From Nostoc calcicola FACHB-3891 (GTDB lineage Bacteria > Cyanobacteriota > Cyanobacteriia > Cyanobacteriales > Nostocaceae): DNA of 64,000 bases. The notes beneath the pieces are model-generated. The model was not told the origin of the DNA and did no database searches. It worked only from the letters and a program-made list of their open reading frames with translations. Shown in pieces: positions 8,992 to 17,589 of this stretch; the stretch's first letter is position 1; the number at the start of each line of letters is the position of its first letter. Both the position numbers and the translations under genes were made by a program. The stretch is taken from the NCBI RefSeq assembly GCF_014697355.1, contig NZ_JACJRQ010000010.1, positions 62,001-126,000 on the forward strand, written 5' to 3'.

Positions 8992-9570
8992 ATGTTTAGT
9001 ATCCCAGACTTAGAGCAACTACAAGCAGAGCATCCAGAATGGCAGATGGAGCTGGTAGACGGAAACATAGTTGTTATGGGACCATCAGATTATGAGTCAG
9101 AAGAAATAGGTGCTGAGTTAATTAGATCGCTTGGCAACTGGGTACGCCCCCGAAAGTTAGGACGGATGACTGGTTCTAGCGCTGGTTTTATTTTGCCAAC
9201 GTTAGAAACAGAAAACGGCAAAGAACCTGATAACGAAAAACGAAATCTCCGCGCTCCCGATGTGTCTTTTGTTCGTGCTGATAGACTTAAAATCAGCAAA
9301 CGCGACTTTGTGGAACTGGTGCCTGACTTGATTGTAGAAATAAAATCTAAGTCAGACCGGATCAAACCATTAGTAGAAAAAATTCAGCTATTTTTACAAC
9401 TGGGATGTACAGTTGGTATCCTCATTGATCCTGACAAATTGACGCTCACAGTTTATCGCCTCAACCAAGAACCGATAGTTTTGCAGGACAACGACAAACT
9501 GACACTACCAGACTTATTACCGGGTTGGGAGCTAGTAGTGTCAGAAATTTGGCCTCCGGTGTTTGAGTAG
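8992..9570 (+). CDS. Uma2 family (DUF820) putative endonuclease
   Basis: 192 residues. The fold is the PD-(D/E)xK nuclease type seen in Uma2/DUF820 proteins: APDVSFVRADRL near residue 85 supplies the conserved acidic residue and PDLIVEIKSKSD near 115 supplies the E-x-K triad. IGILIDPDKLTL-like and LPGWELVVSEIWP blocks complete the family pattern. These proteins are very numerous in filamentous cyanobacteria. Their biological role is unsettled, with links suggested to mobile elements. Two more Uma2 genes lie at 21945 and 22713 but differ in having a glutamine-rich tail. Confidence 0.88.
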   Translation: MFSIPDLEQLQAEHPEWQMELVDGNIVVMGPSDYESEEIGAELIRSLGNWVRPRKLGRMTGSSAGFILPTLETENGKEPDNEKRNLRAPDVSFVRADRLKISKRDFVELVPDLIVEIKSKSDRIKPLVEKIQLFLQLGCTVGILIDPDKLTLTVYRLNQEPIVLQDNDKLTLPDLLPGWELVVSEIWPPVFE

Positions 9571-9591
9571 AGACGTTGCATTGCAACCTCT

Positions 9592-10539
9592 CTACAGCCA
9601 GGGACGGCTAACTTTTTCTAACTCTTCGATTTCATCTTGGTTCAATTTCCAACCCAAAGCGCCAGCATTTTGACGTACATGTTCGGCTGTCTTCACTCCA
9701 GCAATGGGAATGACATTACCCTGACAAATTAACCAATTGAGAGCAACTTGGGCTGGGGTGCGATCGTATTTTTCTCCAAAACTGCGTAGCAAAGATATTA
9801 CTGGTGCAATTTTTTGTAAGCCTTCTTTATTAAATCGCGGGTCTATCTTCCTCGCACCAGTGGGAGTTTCAGCACTATCAATAGTGTATTTGCCTGTAAG
9901 TAGTCCCTGAGCTAAAGGACTATAAGCCAACAAAGTCACACCCAACTCACGGGCAGTTCCCACAATACCCTTGCTTTCAATTTGCCGACTGAGTAAAGAA
10001 TAGCGTACTTGGTTCACAGCCAAAGGCACTCCCCGATCTGCCAATATTTGATGGGCGTCTCGCATTTGCTCTGCTGAGTAATTACTCACGCCGACTGCGG
10101 CAATTCTACCCCGCTTCACTTCATCAGCTAAAGCATTCATCAGAGTTTTTTGGCTTAAAAAGAAAGCAAAAGGCCAATGTACTTGGTAGAGGTCGATTTT
10201 TTCTACTTGTAGGCGTTTGAGACTCTCTGTTAAAGCATCAGAAACAGATTGCCCTGTAAATCGCCACGGTAGGGGGCCAAATTTTGTGGCGATTTGCACA
10301 GGTTGTTGTGTCTGTTGCATAAATTGCCCCAAAAATTTCTCTGATAATCCCATTCCGTAGACTTCGGCAGTGTCGAAGAAGGTAATACCAGCTTGTAGCG
10401 CTGCGGTGAAGGCTTCTTTTAACTGTTCTGGGCCGTAGTCATTGCCATAATTCCAAAAGAGTTTATCACCCCAAGCCCAAGTACCTATGCACAAGGGTGT
10501 AACGACTGGGCCATTTTGCCCCAATGTGATATTTTCCAC
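9592..10539 (-). CDS. Aldo/keto reductase
   Basis: 315 residues of the NADPH-dependent (alpha/beta)8 aldo/keto reductase superfamily. The catalytic tetrad is visible: D and Y in FFDTAEVYGMG, K in IATKFGP, H in YQVHWPF. The cofactor-binding region near the C-terminus reads VIPIAGVKTAEHVRQNAGA, and the C-terminal EELEKVSRPWL is typical of cyanobacterial and plant members of this branch. It reduces aldehydes or ketones; the substrate cannot be told from sequence. It stands alone and converges on the Uma2 gene. Confidence 0.9.
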   Translation of the reverse strand: MENITLGQNGPVVTPLCIGTWAWGDKLFWNYGNDYGPEQLKEAFTAALQAGITFFDTAEVYGMGLSEKFLGQFMQQTQQPVQIATKFGPLPWRFTGQSVSDALTESLKRLQVEKIDLYQVHWPFAFFLSQKTLMNALADEVKRGRIAAVGVSNYSAEQMRDAHQILADRGVPLAVNQVRYSLLSRQIESKGIVGTARELGVTLLAYSPLAQGLLTGKYTIDSAETPTGARKIDPRFNKEGLQKIAPVISLLRSFGEKYDRTPAQVALNWLICQGNVIPIAGVKTAEHVRQNAGALGWKLNQDEIEELEKVSRPWL

Positions 10540-11061
10540 AGTTGCAAAATTTAATTTATTTACATTTCTTTACTTTTTTAGTGTAGCGTTACAGACAAGA
10601 TTGGGTATGGGGCATTGGAGGCGATCGCTATTTTTTAGCTGTGTATCAAATTTGTCAATTCAATTCAGTAAAAAGTGGCTGATATGTTTTTCATTGGGCA
10701 TTAGTTGGAATGTATATCAAATTTGTCAAGCTCAATTTTAGATCAGTCCTGCGGTGAACTGAAACTTAACTAGAATATCCAATCACAAACAGTGATATTG
10801 AAAACATCACTTAATAGCTACCGAAAAGTCCATGAAGCCTTTAATCTTGGCTGTTCGTGGTAATTATGCTGGGGGAGCGATGTCTACCACGGGCTATTCG
10901 GCGTCGCTAGTTATTGTGTGGAAGTCTAACAAGAAACATTAACCCAAGCGTATTGCGGTATGGGGTGCAAGATGTGAGTAAAAAAGTTTTTCATAAAACC
11001 CCTTCACCCTGTTGATAAGTAAATAGAGAACTCAAATTTCATAATTTATACAGAGAATATT
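10540..11061. other. Intergenic region, no gene seen
   Basis: This gap of about 520 bases lies between two divergent genes, so it should contain both promoters, but no strong -35/-10 pair could be singled out. It contains two copies of TATCAAATTTGTCAA (near 10645 and 10720) and a dispersed 'GCGATGTCTACCACGGGCTA' phrase near 10880. An 84-codon frame at 10487-10741 has no protein-like features. Confidence 0.5.
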
Positions 11062-12078
11062 ATGCGACACTTTCTTAAGTCTGTAGCCACAATTTCTGCT
11101 TTCTCTATAATTGTTTGCACTCAGGTTTTGTTATCAGCTAAACCAGCCGGTGCCATAGGTTCAACACTGTTAGCATCAGTTATTATAGACTTATCAGATA
11201 CCGATTCAGATAAAGTAAATCCCTACCTAAATCAGGGTTCTTTCCGCCTGTTGTCTGGAGATTATAAGGGAGCAATTGAGGATTTGACAGAAGCGCTACG
11301 GATTGATCCTAAATCAGTTACAGCTTACAATAACCGGGCTTTTGCCCGCATTCGCTTGGGAGACTTTAAGAGGGCAATTGAGGATTGCAACCAAGCTCTG
11401 GAAATTAATCCCAAAGATGTTGGCGTTTACATAAATCGGGGTTTTGCCCGCACTCATTTGGGAGACTATAAGGGGGCAATTAATGATTACAACCAAGCCC
11501 TGGAGATTGCTCCCAAAGATGCTGGTGCTTACCATAACAGGGGTATTGCTCGCTCTGAGTTGGGAGACCCTAAAGGAGCAATTGAAGATTTTAACCAAGC
11601 CTTGCAGATTGATCCCAAATATACATCAGCTTATAAAAACCGAGGTTATGCCCGCGCTCGCTTAGGAGATAATATAGGAGCAATTGAAGATTTTAACCAA
11701 GCCTTAGAGATTGATTCCGACTCTAGCGAAAGCTACTTATTGCGAGGTGCTAGTCGCGCTCGCTTAGAAGATAATAAAGGAGCATTTGAAGATTATAACC
11801 AAGCTCTGCGGATTAATGATAACTCTGCGCTAACCTCTTTAAAACTGGATCTCGGTGGGCAGGAAGATTATAGAGGCGCAATTGTAGATTCCAATAAACT
11901 TCTACAGATTAACTCTAACGATGCTTTAGCTTATTTAAACCGGGGTGTTGCACACGCTCTGTCGGGAGATAAGCAGAGTGCGATCGCTGATTTACAAAAA
12001 GCGGCTGATTTATATCAGCAACAAGGCAAAACACAAGATTACCAGAAAATAATTGAAATGCTGGCAACGATTAAATAA
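11062..12078 (+). CDS. Exported tetratricopeptide-repeat protein
   Basis: 338 residues. A Sec-type signal peptide covers about the first 31 residues (basic start, hydrophobic core, AKPAGA end). The rest is eight consecutive 34-residue TPR units, each of the form YxNRGxARxxLGDxKGAIEDFNQALEIDP; the seventh unit is degenerate. The protein probably acts as a periplasmic or lumenal protein-binding scaffold. High DNA similarity between repeat units gives it potential to expand or contract. A 28-codon fragment of a related TPR gene lies 1.4 kb downstream at 13434-13517. Confidence 0.9.
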   Translation: MRHFLKSVATISAFSIIVCTQVLLSAKPAGAIGSTLLASVIIDLSDTDSDKVNPYLNQGSFRLLSGDYKGAIEDLTEALRIDPKSVTAYNNRAFARIRLGDFKRAIEDCNQALEINPKDVGVYINRGFARTHLGDYKGAINDYNQALEIAPKDAGAYHNRGIARSELGDPKGAIEDFNQALQIDPKYTSAYKNRGYARARLGDNIGAIEDFNQALEIDSDSSESYLLRGASRARLEDNKGAFEDYNQALRINDNSALTSLKLDLGGQEDYRGAIVDSNKLLQINSNDALAYLNRGVAHALSGDKQSAIADLQKAADLYQQQGKTQDYQKIIEMLATIK

Positions 12079-12296
12079 ATTTCACAAGTTATTTTGCCCA
12101 AATCTGACAACAGACAATAAATTAATTCGTAATTGATAATTCGTCATTCGTAATTAAATACCGTTTCAGATGGCGATTTAGACCCCGGCTAAAACAAAGC
12201 CATGTATACATGAACGCGAGTGCATCTGGTAGAGTTGCGGAATTAAACCCAAAAATGACAATTTACGAACTACGAATTATTAACTAAATGTCCATT
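12079..12296. repeat. Short gap with TCGTAAT-type heptamers
   Basis: TTAATTCGTAATTGATAATTCG near 12120 and its inverted counterpart ACGAACTACGAATTATTAAC near 12265 frame a stretch with no gene. The same ATTACGA family also appears at 8945-8985 and 42670-42845. Confidence 0.55.
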
Positions 12297-12515
12297 CTAT
12301 GTGTTTTGCTGTCGAGCAAGGTGGACAGCTTCTATCTCAACATTGAAATGTTGAGCAATCTGCTCCACACTCATCCCTGTTTTTAGTAACAGAGGCACGG
12401 TAAGTTTTAACATTTCAGCTTCCCGTTCTTCTCGGCCTTCTTCTCGACCTTGTTCTCGACCCTCGGCTTTCGCTTCTTGATAAACCCTTGTTTGCTCCAA
12501 AGTCAATCCCAGCAT
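12297..12515 (-). pseudogene. Duplicated 3' end of the DUF2887 gene
   Basis: 72 codons nearly identical to the C-terminus of the neighbouring 281-residue protein (MLGLTLEQTRVYQEAKAEGRE ... LLKTGMSVEQIAQHFNVEIEAVHLA). The duplicate is in frame with the upstream gene: after the upstream stop the frame continues N-E-E-V-K-A-M-L-G without another stop. It has fewer REEG units than the parent copy. It could be made only by readthrough or reinitiation at the internal ATG, so it is most likely a non-functional tandem duplication. Confidence 0.75.
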
Positions 12516-12533
12516 AGCTTTAACTTCCTCATT

Positions 12534-13379
12534 CTATGTGCTTGACTGTGCGGCGAGGTGGACAGCTTCTATCTCAACATTGAGGTGTTGAGCAATCTGC
12601 TCAACACTCATCCCTGTTTTTAGTAACAGAGGTACAGTAAGTTTTAACATTTCAGCTTTCTGTTCTTCTCGACCTTCTTCTCGGCCTTCTTCTCGACCTT
12701 CTTCTCGACCTTCTTCTCGACCCTCGGCTTTCGCTTCCTGATAAACCCTTGTTTGCTCCAAAGTCAATCCCAGCATAGCTTCAACTTCCTCTCTACTCAA
12801 GGTCGAAAACTTATAAACGACGATTGTGGTGATGATGTCTAGTATTTCGTTTTTCGGCAGTGTGTCTGTTTGTTCTAATTTTACTCGCTCAATTAATTGC
12901 TTTGCTTGCTCTGCCATCACTCGATCTGATGCTAGAGTCAACTGCATTAAGTTGATGCCTATTGGCTGCTGATTAGTCGCGCCTAACTCATCTAAATAGA
13001 TTCGCTGCACTTGGTCACTGTTGAGAAATATTCTATGAGTTTTTCGATCGCTTGGTTCCAAAGAGCGTGATGAAAAAATTACCACACAGAACCAGTCATC
13101 ATATTGAGAACGATTCCGGTTCAGGTACATCAGCGACTCAGTAAAGAACCGATGGTAGAGGCCTTCATCTCTTTGAAATTGAACTTCAGCAAAAAAGATT
13201 ACTCTGGATGTTGCATCCTCTGGAGGTAAAAACACACCATCGATGCGAAAAGCAGTTTCTTTGACTTCAACTGATTCAAATCGATAGTTTTGTGCTTGAA
13301 GAGGAGGATCATCAACCAGTTCAAAGAGTAACCCAGGAAACCGCTTAAAAATTTGATAGTAAATGGAGTCTCGTTTCAC
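12534..13379 (-). CDS. DUF2887 / Rpn-like PD-(D/E)xK nuclease family protein
   Basis: 281 residues. The N-terminal nuclease-like domain has YYQIFKRFPGLLFELV at the start, the acidic residue in FRIDGVFLPP and the E-x-Q motif in FFAEVQFQRDEG. These proteins resemble the Rpn/PDDEXK transposase-associated family common in cyanobacteria. The C-terminal part has EVEAMLGLTLEQTRVYQEA, a charged linker of five REEG-like tetrapeptides encoded by 12-bp tandem repeats, and a short helix-turn-helix-like end (GMSVEQIAQHLNVEIEAV). Recombination or nuclease activity is inferred from the family only. Confidence 0.85.
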   Translation of the reverse strand: MKRDSIYYQIFKRFPGLLFELVDDPPLQAQNYRFESVEVKETAFRIDGVFLPPEDATSRVIFFAEVQFQRDEGLYHRFFTESLMYLNRNRSQYDDWFCVVIFSSRSLEPSDRKTHRIFLNSDQVQRIYLDELGATNQQPIGINLMQLTLASDRVMAEQAKQLIERVKLEQTDTLPKNEILDIITTIVVYKFSTLSREEVEAMLGLTLEQTRVYQEAKAEGREEGREEGREEGREEGREEQKAEMLKLTVPLLLKTGMSVEQIAQHLNVEIEAVHLAAQSST

Positions 13380-13433
13380 TACTTCATCCTAAAATTCTCT
13401 GGTTATGCGTAGGCGTAGCCCGTCGTAGACATC

Positions 13434-13517
13434 GCGGATTTCAACCAAGCCATAAAAATTAATCCTAGCTTGGTTGAAGCATACGCTAATCGAGGTGTTG
13501 GTATAACTGGTTGCTAA
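13434..13517 (+). pseudogene. TPR gene fossil (last 27 codons and stop)
   Basis: The frame reads A-D-F-N-Q-A-I-K-I-N-P, then LVEAYANRGVGITGC and a TAA. This is the second helix of one TPR unit and the first helix of the next, clearly related to the repeats of the gene at 11062. Nothing upstream continues the frame. The fragment is bracketed by imperfect inverted copies of a GCGATGTCTA...GGGC...GCGTAGC repeat (13405-13435 and 13525-13555), suggesting that repeat insertion or deletion destroyed the gene. Confidence 0.7.
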
Positions 13518-13668
13518 ATAAATGCGATGTCTATGGCGGGCGTTCGCGTAGCGTCTCGAAGAGAAGGCATCGCAACTTCAACTTTTCGTTCGCTGATTTC
13601 GAGCGGGTAGGGTTTATGTTTATTTAAAGAGAGAGATTAAATCCTAGAAACGATACGAAAAAGTAGCT

Positions 13669-15102
13669 ATGGCAAGCGGTGAAGTATTTGATACCAAAAC
13701 AAAATCCCAATCTGTTCCAAGAGTCAACTTGCTGACTATGTTCCGGCTGGGTTTATTTCAAATGGGGTTGAGCATGATGTCAATTTTGACTCTGGGAGTA
13801 CTCAACAGAGTCATGATTCAAGAAATAGCAATTCCCGCAACGTTGGTATCAGTAATTTTAGCACTGCCTTTATTTGTTGCTCCTTCCCGGATCTGGTTCG
13901 GCCAGATTTCCGATGCCAAGCCGTTATGGGGTTATCACCGCACAGCTTATGTTTGGGTGGGGGCGGCAATATTTGCGATCGCCGCATTTTTAGCTGTAAA
14001 AGTAATGTGGCAGCTCAATCTGGCTGGAAGTAGTGCAAACGGTTGGGTATGGACAACCCAAACTATCGGCTGGACAGCACTTTTAGCTTTGATTTTTGCT
14101 GTCTACGGTTTAGGAATTTGTGCTAGCGGTACTGCCTTTGCTGCTTTGTTGGTGGATATATCTGAAGAAGATAACCGTTCCAAAGTAGTTGGTGTGGTTT
14201 GGTCGATGCTAATGGTGGGAATTATTGTTGGGGCGATTATCAGTTCCAAGTTACTAGAGGCGTTAACAGTAGGCGCTTCTATAGAAACGTTACAGGCATC
14301 CGTCAACAGGCTATTTACTATCATCCCAGCAATTGTATTTGGGTTAGCGATCGCCGCAACATTGGGTGTGGAAAAAAAATACTCCCAATACTTAAGCCGT
14401 TCCACGGTGGAACAGCGAGAAGACAGCATTACTTTGGGCAATGCTTGGAAAATCTTGACGGCTAGTCCGCAAACAGGTTTGTTTTTCACCTTTTTATTCG
14501 TGATGACTATCTGCTTGTTCATGCAAGACCCAATTTTGGAACCTTACGCCGGTCAAGTATTTAAAATGCCCCTCGCTGAAAGCACTAAACTAAATGCTTT
14601 TTACGGAACAGGTATACTGATTGCCTACGGTGTCACTGGCTTTTTCGTGGTGCCACGTTTGGGTAAGCGCAGAACTGCACGTCTGGGCTGTATTTTAGTG
14701 GCATTCGCCGCCGGGTTGTTAGCTATATCAGGATTTTCTGCTAATCCAGCCTTTCTCAAATTAGGTTTAGTTTTATTTGGTTTGGCGGCAGGTTTTTTAA
14801 CTACAGCAGCAATTAGTTTGATGTTGGATCTCACAGCAGCCGAAGCCGCAGGTACATTTATTGGGGCGTGGGGGCTAGCGCAGTCCCTATCCAGGGGATT
14901 AGCGGTAGTTATTGGCGGTACATTATTGGATTTGGGGCGCAAACTTCTACCCAACTTAGTTTTAGCCTATGGACTAGTATTTGCCTTAGAAGCTGTGGGA
15001 ATGGTGCTGTCGATTTGGTTTCTCAACCGAGTGAATGTGGCAGAATTTCAGACAAATACCAAACAAGCGATCGCTTCTGTTTTACAAAGTGATTTAGACT
15101 AA
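13669..15102 (+). CDS. BCD-family (PucC-like) MFS transporter
   Basis: 477 residues with about 12 hydrophobic helices. The pattern fits the PucC/LhaA ('bacteriochlorophyll delivery') family: VNLLTMFRLGLFQMGLSMM at the start, WFGQISDAKPLWGYHRTAYVW near residue 90 and LMLDLTAAEAAGTFIGAWGLAQ near 390. In purple bacteria PucC/LhaA aid assembly of light-harvesting complexes. The cyanobacterial members are thought to act in chlorophyll or pigment-protein handling, though their substrate is not proven. It has its own upstream gap and is followed by a repeat, then the inositol-phosphatase gene. Confidence 0.9.
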   Translation: MASGEVFDTKTKSQSVPRVNLLTMFRLGLFQMGLSMMSILTLGVLNRVMIQEIAIPATLVSVILALPLFVAPSRIWFGQISDAKPLWGYHRTAYVWVGAAIFAIAAFLAVKVMWQLNLAGSSANGWVWTTQTIGWTALLALIFAVYGLGICASGTAFAALLVDISEEDNRSKVVGVVWSMLMVGIIVGAIISSKLLEALTVGASIETLQASVNRLFTIIPAIVFGLAIAATLGVEKKYSQYLSRSTVEQREDSITLGNAWKILTASPQTGLFFTFLFVMTICLFMQDPILEPYAGQVFKMPLAESTKLNAFYGTGILIAYGVTGFFVVPRLGKRRTARLGCILVAFAAGLLAISGFSANPAFLKLGLVLFGLAAGFLTTAAISLMLDLTAAEAAGTFIGAWGLAQSLSRGLAVVIGGTLLDLGRKLLPNLVLAYGLVFALEAVGMVLSIWFLNRVNVAEFQTNTKQAIASVLQSDLD

Positions 15103-15120
15103 ACTGGGGCATTGGGCATT

Positions 15121-15176
15121 GGGGAGCCACTGCATTGGGCGGGTTTCCCGACTTGTAGCAAGTGGCGTCATGGGGC
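15121..15176. repeat. Dispersed GGGAGCCACTGC...TTTCCCGACTTG repeat, copy 1
   Basis: GGGGAGCCACTGC, TTGGGCGGGTTTCCCGACTT and GTAGCAAGTGGCGTCA occur in the same order at 20201-20255 with two or three differences. CACTGC...GCAAGTG allows a small hairpin. Related modules appear inverted near 48670-48735. Confidence 0.8.
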
Positions 15177-15258
15177 ATTAGTTATGAATAAATATTGATT
15201 CGCTCCTAGACTAATGACCAATGACTAATGACCAATGACAAATGACCAATGACTAACC

Positions 15259-16065
15259 ATGAATGATTTTTGGACAACAATTCTTGATTTTGCCCAAACA
15301 ACCACTACCAGGGTGGGCAAACAACTAATGCAAGATTTTGGGCAAGTACAGGCTTCGCAAAAAGCCGATGGCACTTTGGTAACCCAAGCCGATAAATGGG
15401 CAGATCGGGAAATTCGGGATGCGATCGCTTCTAATTTCTCTGGCTATGGTATTTTGAGCGAAGAAAGCGAACGCTCTTTTCCCGGTACCGAGTGGTGCTG
15501 GGTAATTGACCCTCTCGACGGCACAACCAACTTCACACGCGGTATTCCCATCTGGTCAATTTCTCTGGGTTTACTGTATCAAGGCACTCCAATTTTTGGT
15601 TATGTTTACGCGCCACCCCTGAATCAAGCTTTTCATGGTTTTTGGCCTGGTTCATCTGGGATAACCACACCAACTGGAGCATTTCTCAACCATCACCCCA
15701 TCCACACCAGTAATGATAGTCCCAGCAACAATCATTTTTTTAACCTCTGTTCCCGCAGCACCGCAATTATTCGCAACGGCTTTCCCTGCAAAATTCGGAT
15801 GTTGGGTGTGGCTAGCTATAACTTTTTGACAGTTGCGACTGGGGCGACTCTGGGCGGAATTGAGGCCACACCAAAAGTTTGGGACTTAGCAGGGGCTTGG
15901 GTAATTGTCCAGGCTGCTGGCGGTGTTTGGTCATCACTTAATTCTGAACCGTTTCCTTTATCAGCGGGTGAAGATTATAGCGATCGCTCTTTTCCCACCC
16001 TCGTGGTTAGTCGCCCAGAGTTAGTTCCGGTATTTGAAACTTTTCTTGAAGGCGTAAAAATTTAA
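15259..16065 (+). CDS. Inositol monophosphatase family protein
   Basis: 268 residues with the metal-binding signatures of the IMPase superfamily: GILSEESERSFPG (Glu of site 1), VIDPLDGTTNFTRGIP (DPxDGTTNF) and KVWDLAGAWVIVQAAGG (WDxAG). Likely a Mg-dependent phosphatase of inositol phosphate or a related sugar phosphate; 3'-phosphoadenosine 5'-phosphate phosphatase is less likely given the motif forms. It stands as a single gene after the MFS transporter with a 156-base repeat-bearing gap. Confidence 0.9.
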   Translation: MNDFWTTILDFAQTTTTRVGKQLMQDFGQVQASQKADGTLVTQADKWADREIRDAIASNFSGYGILSEESERSFPGTEWCWVIDPLDGTTNFTRGIPIWSISLGLLYQGTPIFGYVYAPPLNQAFHGFWPGSSGITTPTGAFLNHHPIHTSNDSPSNNHFFNLCSRSTAIIRNGFPCKIRMLGVASYNFLTVATGATLGGIEATPKVWDLAGAWVIVQAAGGVWSSLNSEPFPLSAGEDYSDRSFPTLVVSRPELVPVFETFLEGVKI

Positions 16066-16374
16066 AGTGCTAATTGGCTGCCTATAAAGAAAACTCTTTA
16101 GGCAGCATCCCTTGAATAAAATAAAACAAAATGAAACCACTGACAAATAACGGTTTCAGTATAATTAAAAATCCCGTCCATCATTTGGCAAGTGACAGTA
16201 ACAGTATAAATAGTAATTTGCACTGTGTTGGGGCTTCCCTTACACTGGGTCACTGACTATAGCAAAGTGGCCAGTACTTAGTGCTTAGTGCTGAGTATAA
16301 ACTCAGTGACTTCATTGCTCTCTTGCAATCAACACTGTCCTAACCCATGTGACTACAGCGATATATAAAACTTT
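16066..16374. other. Intergenic region, no gene seen
   Basis: 309 bases of mostly AT-rich sequence. A small heptamer run (CTTAGTG, CTTAGTG, CTGAGT) lies near 16280. No gene or clear terminator was found. Confidence 0.45.
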
Positions 16375-16917
16375 ATGTTGTCTAATCTAGATTTGATTCG
16401 AGAGTTTATCCAAAACTCTATGCATAAAAAAGACATTTTGTTATCAAACCCAACTTTCACAGCGCAAACAGTTTATAAAACTAACCAACTGACTGCAAAA
16501 TCTGAAGGTCTGATTGCGATCGCACAAATATCTAACACACCATGTCAATTCTCGATTTCTCCAAGCTCGTCCCATTGGGAATTGATGAATCAGGCATTAG
16601 CAGAATATAGCTATATCCTCAAAGGAGAAATTGATAGTCGGGGTTTCTATCAGTATCAATACTGCGAAATTCCCAAAGGCTATGAGATGCAGTGTACTAA
16701 ATCTGTGCTGCTATGGCGGGCTTGGTGGAAATATCGCAAGTATGCCTTAAGGCCAGGCATTCCCTTGGAACTTTTGATTAGAACGCGAGATTCATGGTAT
16801 CCAATTAGAGATTTAATTATTAGTGATGGACTTCTTTATATCAAAACTTTAGGAAGCGAGATAGCACTTGACTCAAACGATCTGGTTACTTGGCTAAAAA
16901 AAATTGAAGTGAGTTAA
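16375..16917 (+). CDS. Conserved-looking hypothetical protein
   Basis: 180 residues; I do not recognise the family. It starts with ATG directly after a plausible promoter region. It has normal amino-acid composition, no signal peptide and no membrane helix. Tryptophan- and tyrosine-rich blocks (AEYSYILKGEIDSRGFYQYQ and LLWRAWWKYRKYALRPGIP) suggest a folded small domain. A HIP1 site lies inside the coding sequence, as in neighbouring chromosomal genes, so it looks resident rather than recently acquired. Function unknown. Confidence 0.7.
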   Translation: MLSNLDLIREFIQNSMHKKDILLSNPTFTAQTVYKTNQLTAKSEGLIAIAQISNTPCQFSISPSSSHWELMNQALAEYSYILKGEIDSRGFYQYQYCEIPKGYEMQCTKSVLLWRAWWKYRKYALRPGIPLELLIRTRDSWYPIRDLIISDGLLYIKTLGSEIALDSNDLVTWLKKIEVS

Positions 16918-17589
16918 ACGATTTTGGATTTTAGATTTTGGATTGTGGATTATTTCTGTTTTAGGAAAAAAAAGTAAGTGGAGAGTGGGGGAAGAGAATG
17001 TTTGTTTCATTTTTAGCGGGTGGTGCATCGCCAGTTCACCTATCAGAACTAATGGGACAGACCAATAGCAGTCTCTCAACTTAGTTTTATGAGATAAATA
17101 AACGAACCACAAAGGGCGCAAAGAACGCAAAGAAAGAGAAAAACAAGAGAGTTAAAAATTTATTCATCTCTCAAAATCATCTTGACAGACTAATAGCTGC
17201 TTTTAGCGATCGATTGTTGCAATCATTTTTCAAATCGGTATTAAAAGCCAGAAGCTTATCGTAACATCAAGGGTTTAAGACCCCAACCAAAACACGTAGT
17301 ATCAGTTGAGTTGGGGTTTCAATCCACAACTCCAACTATCTTTAATTTTGAATGCGTGAATGCGTGAATTTTGAATTGTTAATGTGCTGCTTCTAGCTTT
17401 ATATTTCATCCTGGAGAAGTTGTTATAGCGTTTCCCGACAAACGTGAGATACACCTGTAGGGGCACGGCAGTGCCGTGCCCCTACACATGGCGATATAAT
17501 GTTGTACCGCATCTGAATGGGAACCGCTATATACTATATACCGATTGATCCGGCGCATACTACCTTTTTTTATTACCCCTGAAACAGTA
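16918..17589. other. Repeat-rich gap before the alcohol dehydrogenase gene
   Basis: A TTTTGGATTTTAG-type tract starts the gap. 'CGAACCACAAAGGGCGCAAAG' text (17101-17125), a module also seen near 8760, 47480 and 48760, lies in the middle. A 'GGTTTAAGACCCC' repeat (17272-17330) and a MITE-like element (17424-17531) fill the rest. A 78-codon minus-strand frame across the first part is not convincing. Confidence 0.6.
17424..17531. mobile_element. MITE-like element, family D, with central palindrome
   Basis: Terminal inverted repeats TATAGCGTTTCCC (17424-17436) and GGGAACCGCTATA (17519-17531) match at 12 of 13 positions. At the centre (17457-17485) two 14-base arms flank one base: GTAGGGGCACGGCA and its complement. 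No coding capacity. It ends only 58 bases before the start of the dehydrogenase gene and may lie in its promoter or leader. Confidence 0.75.
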
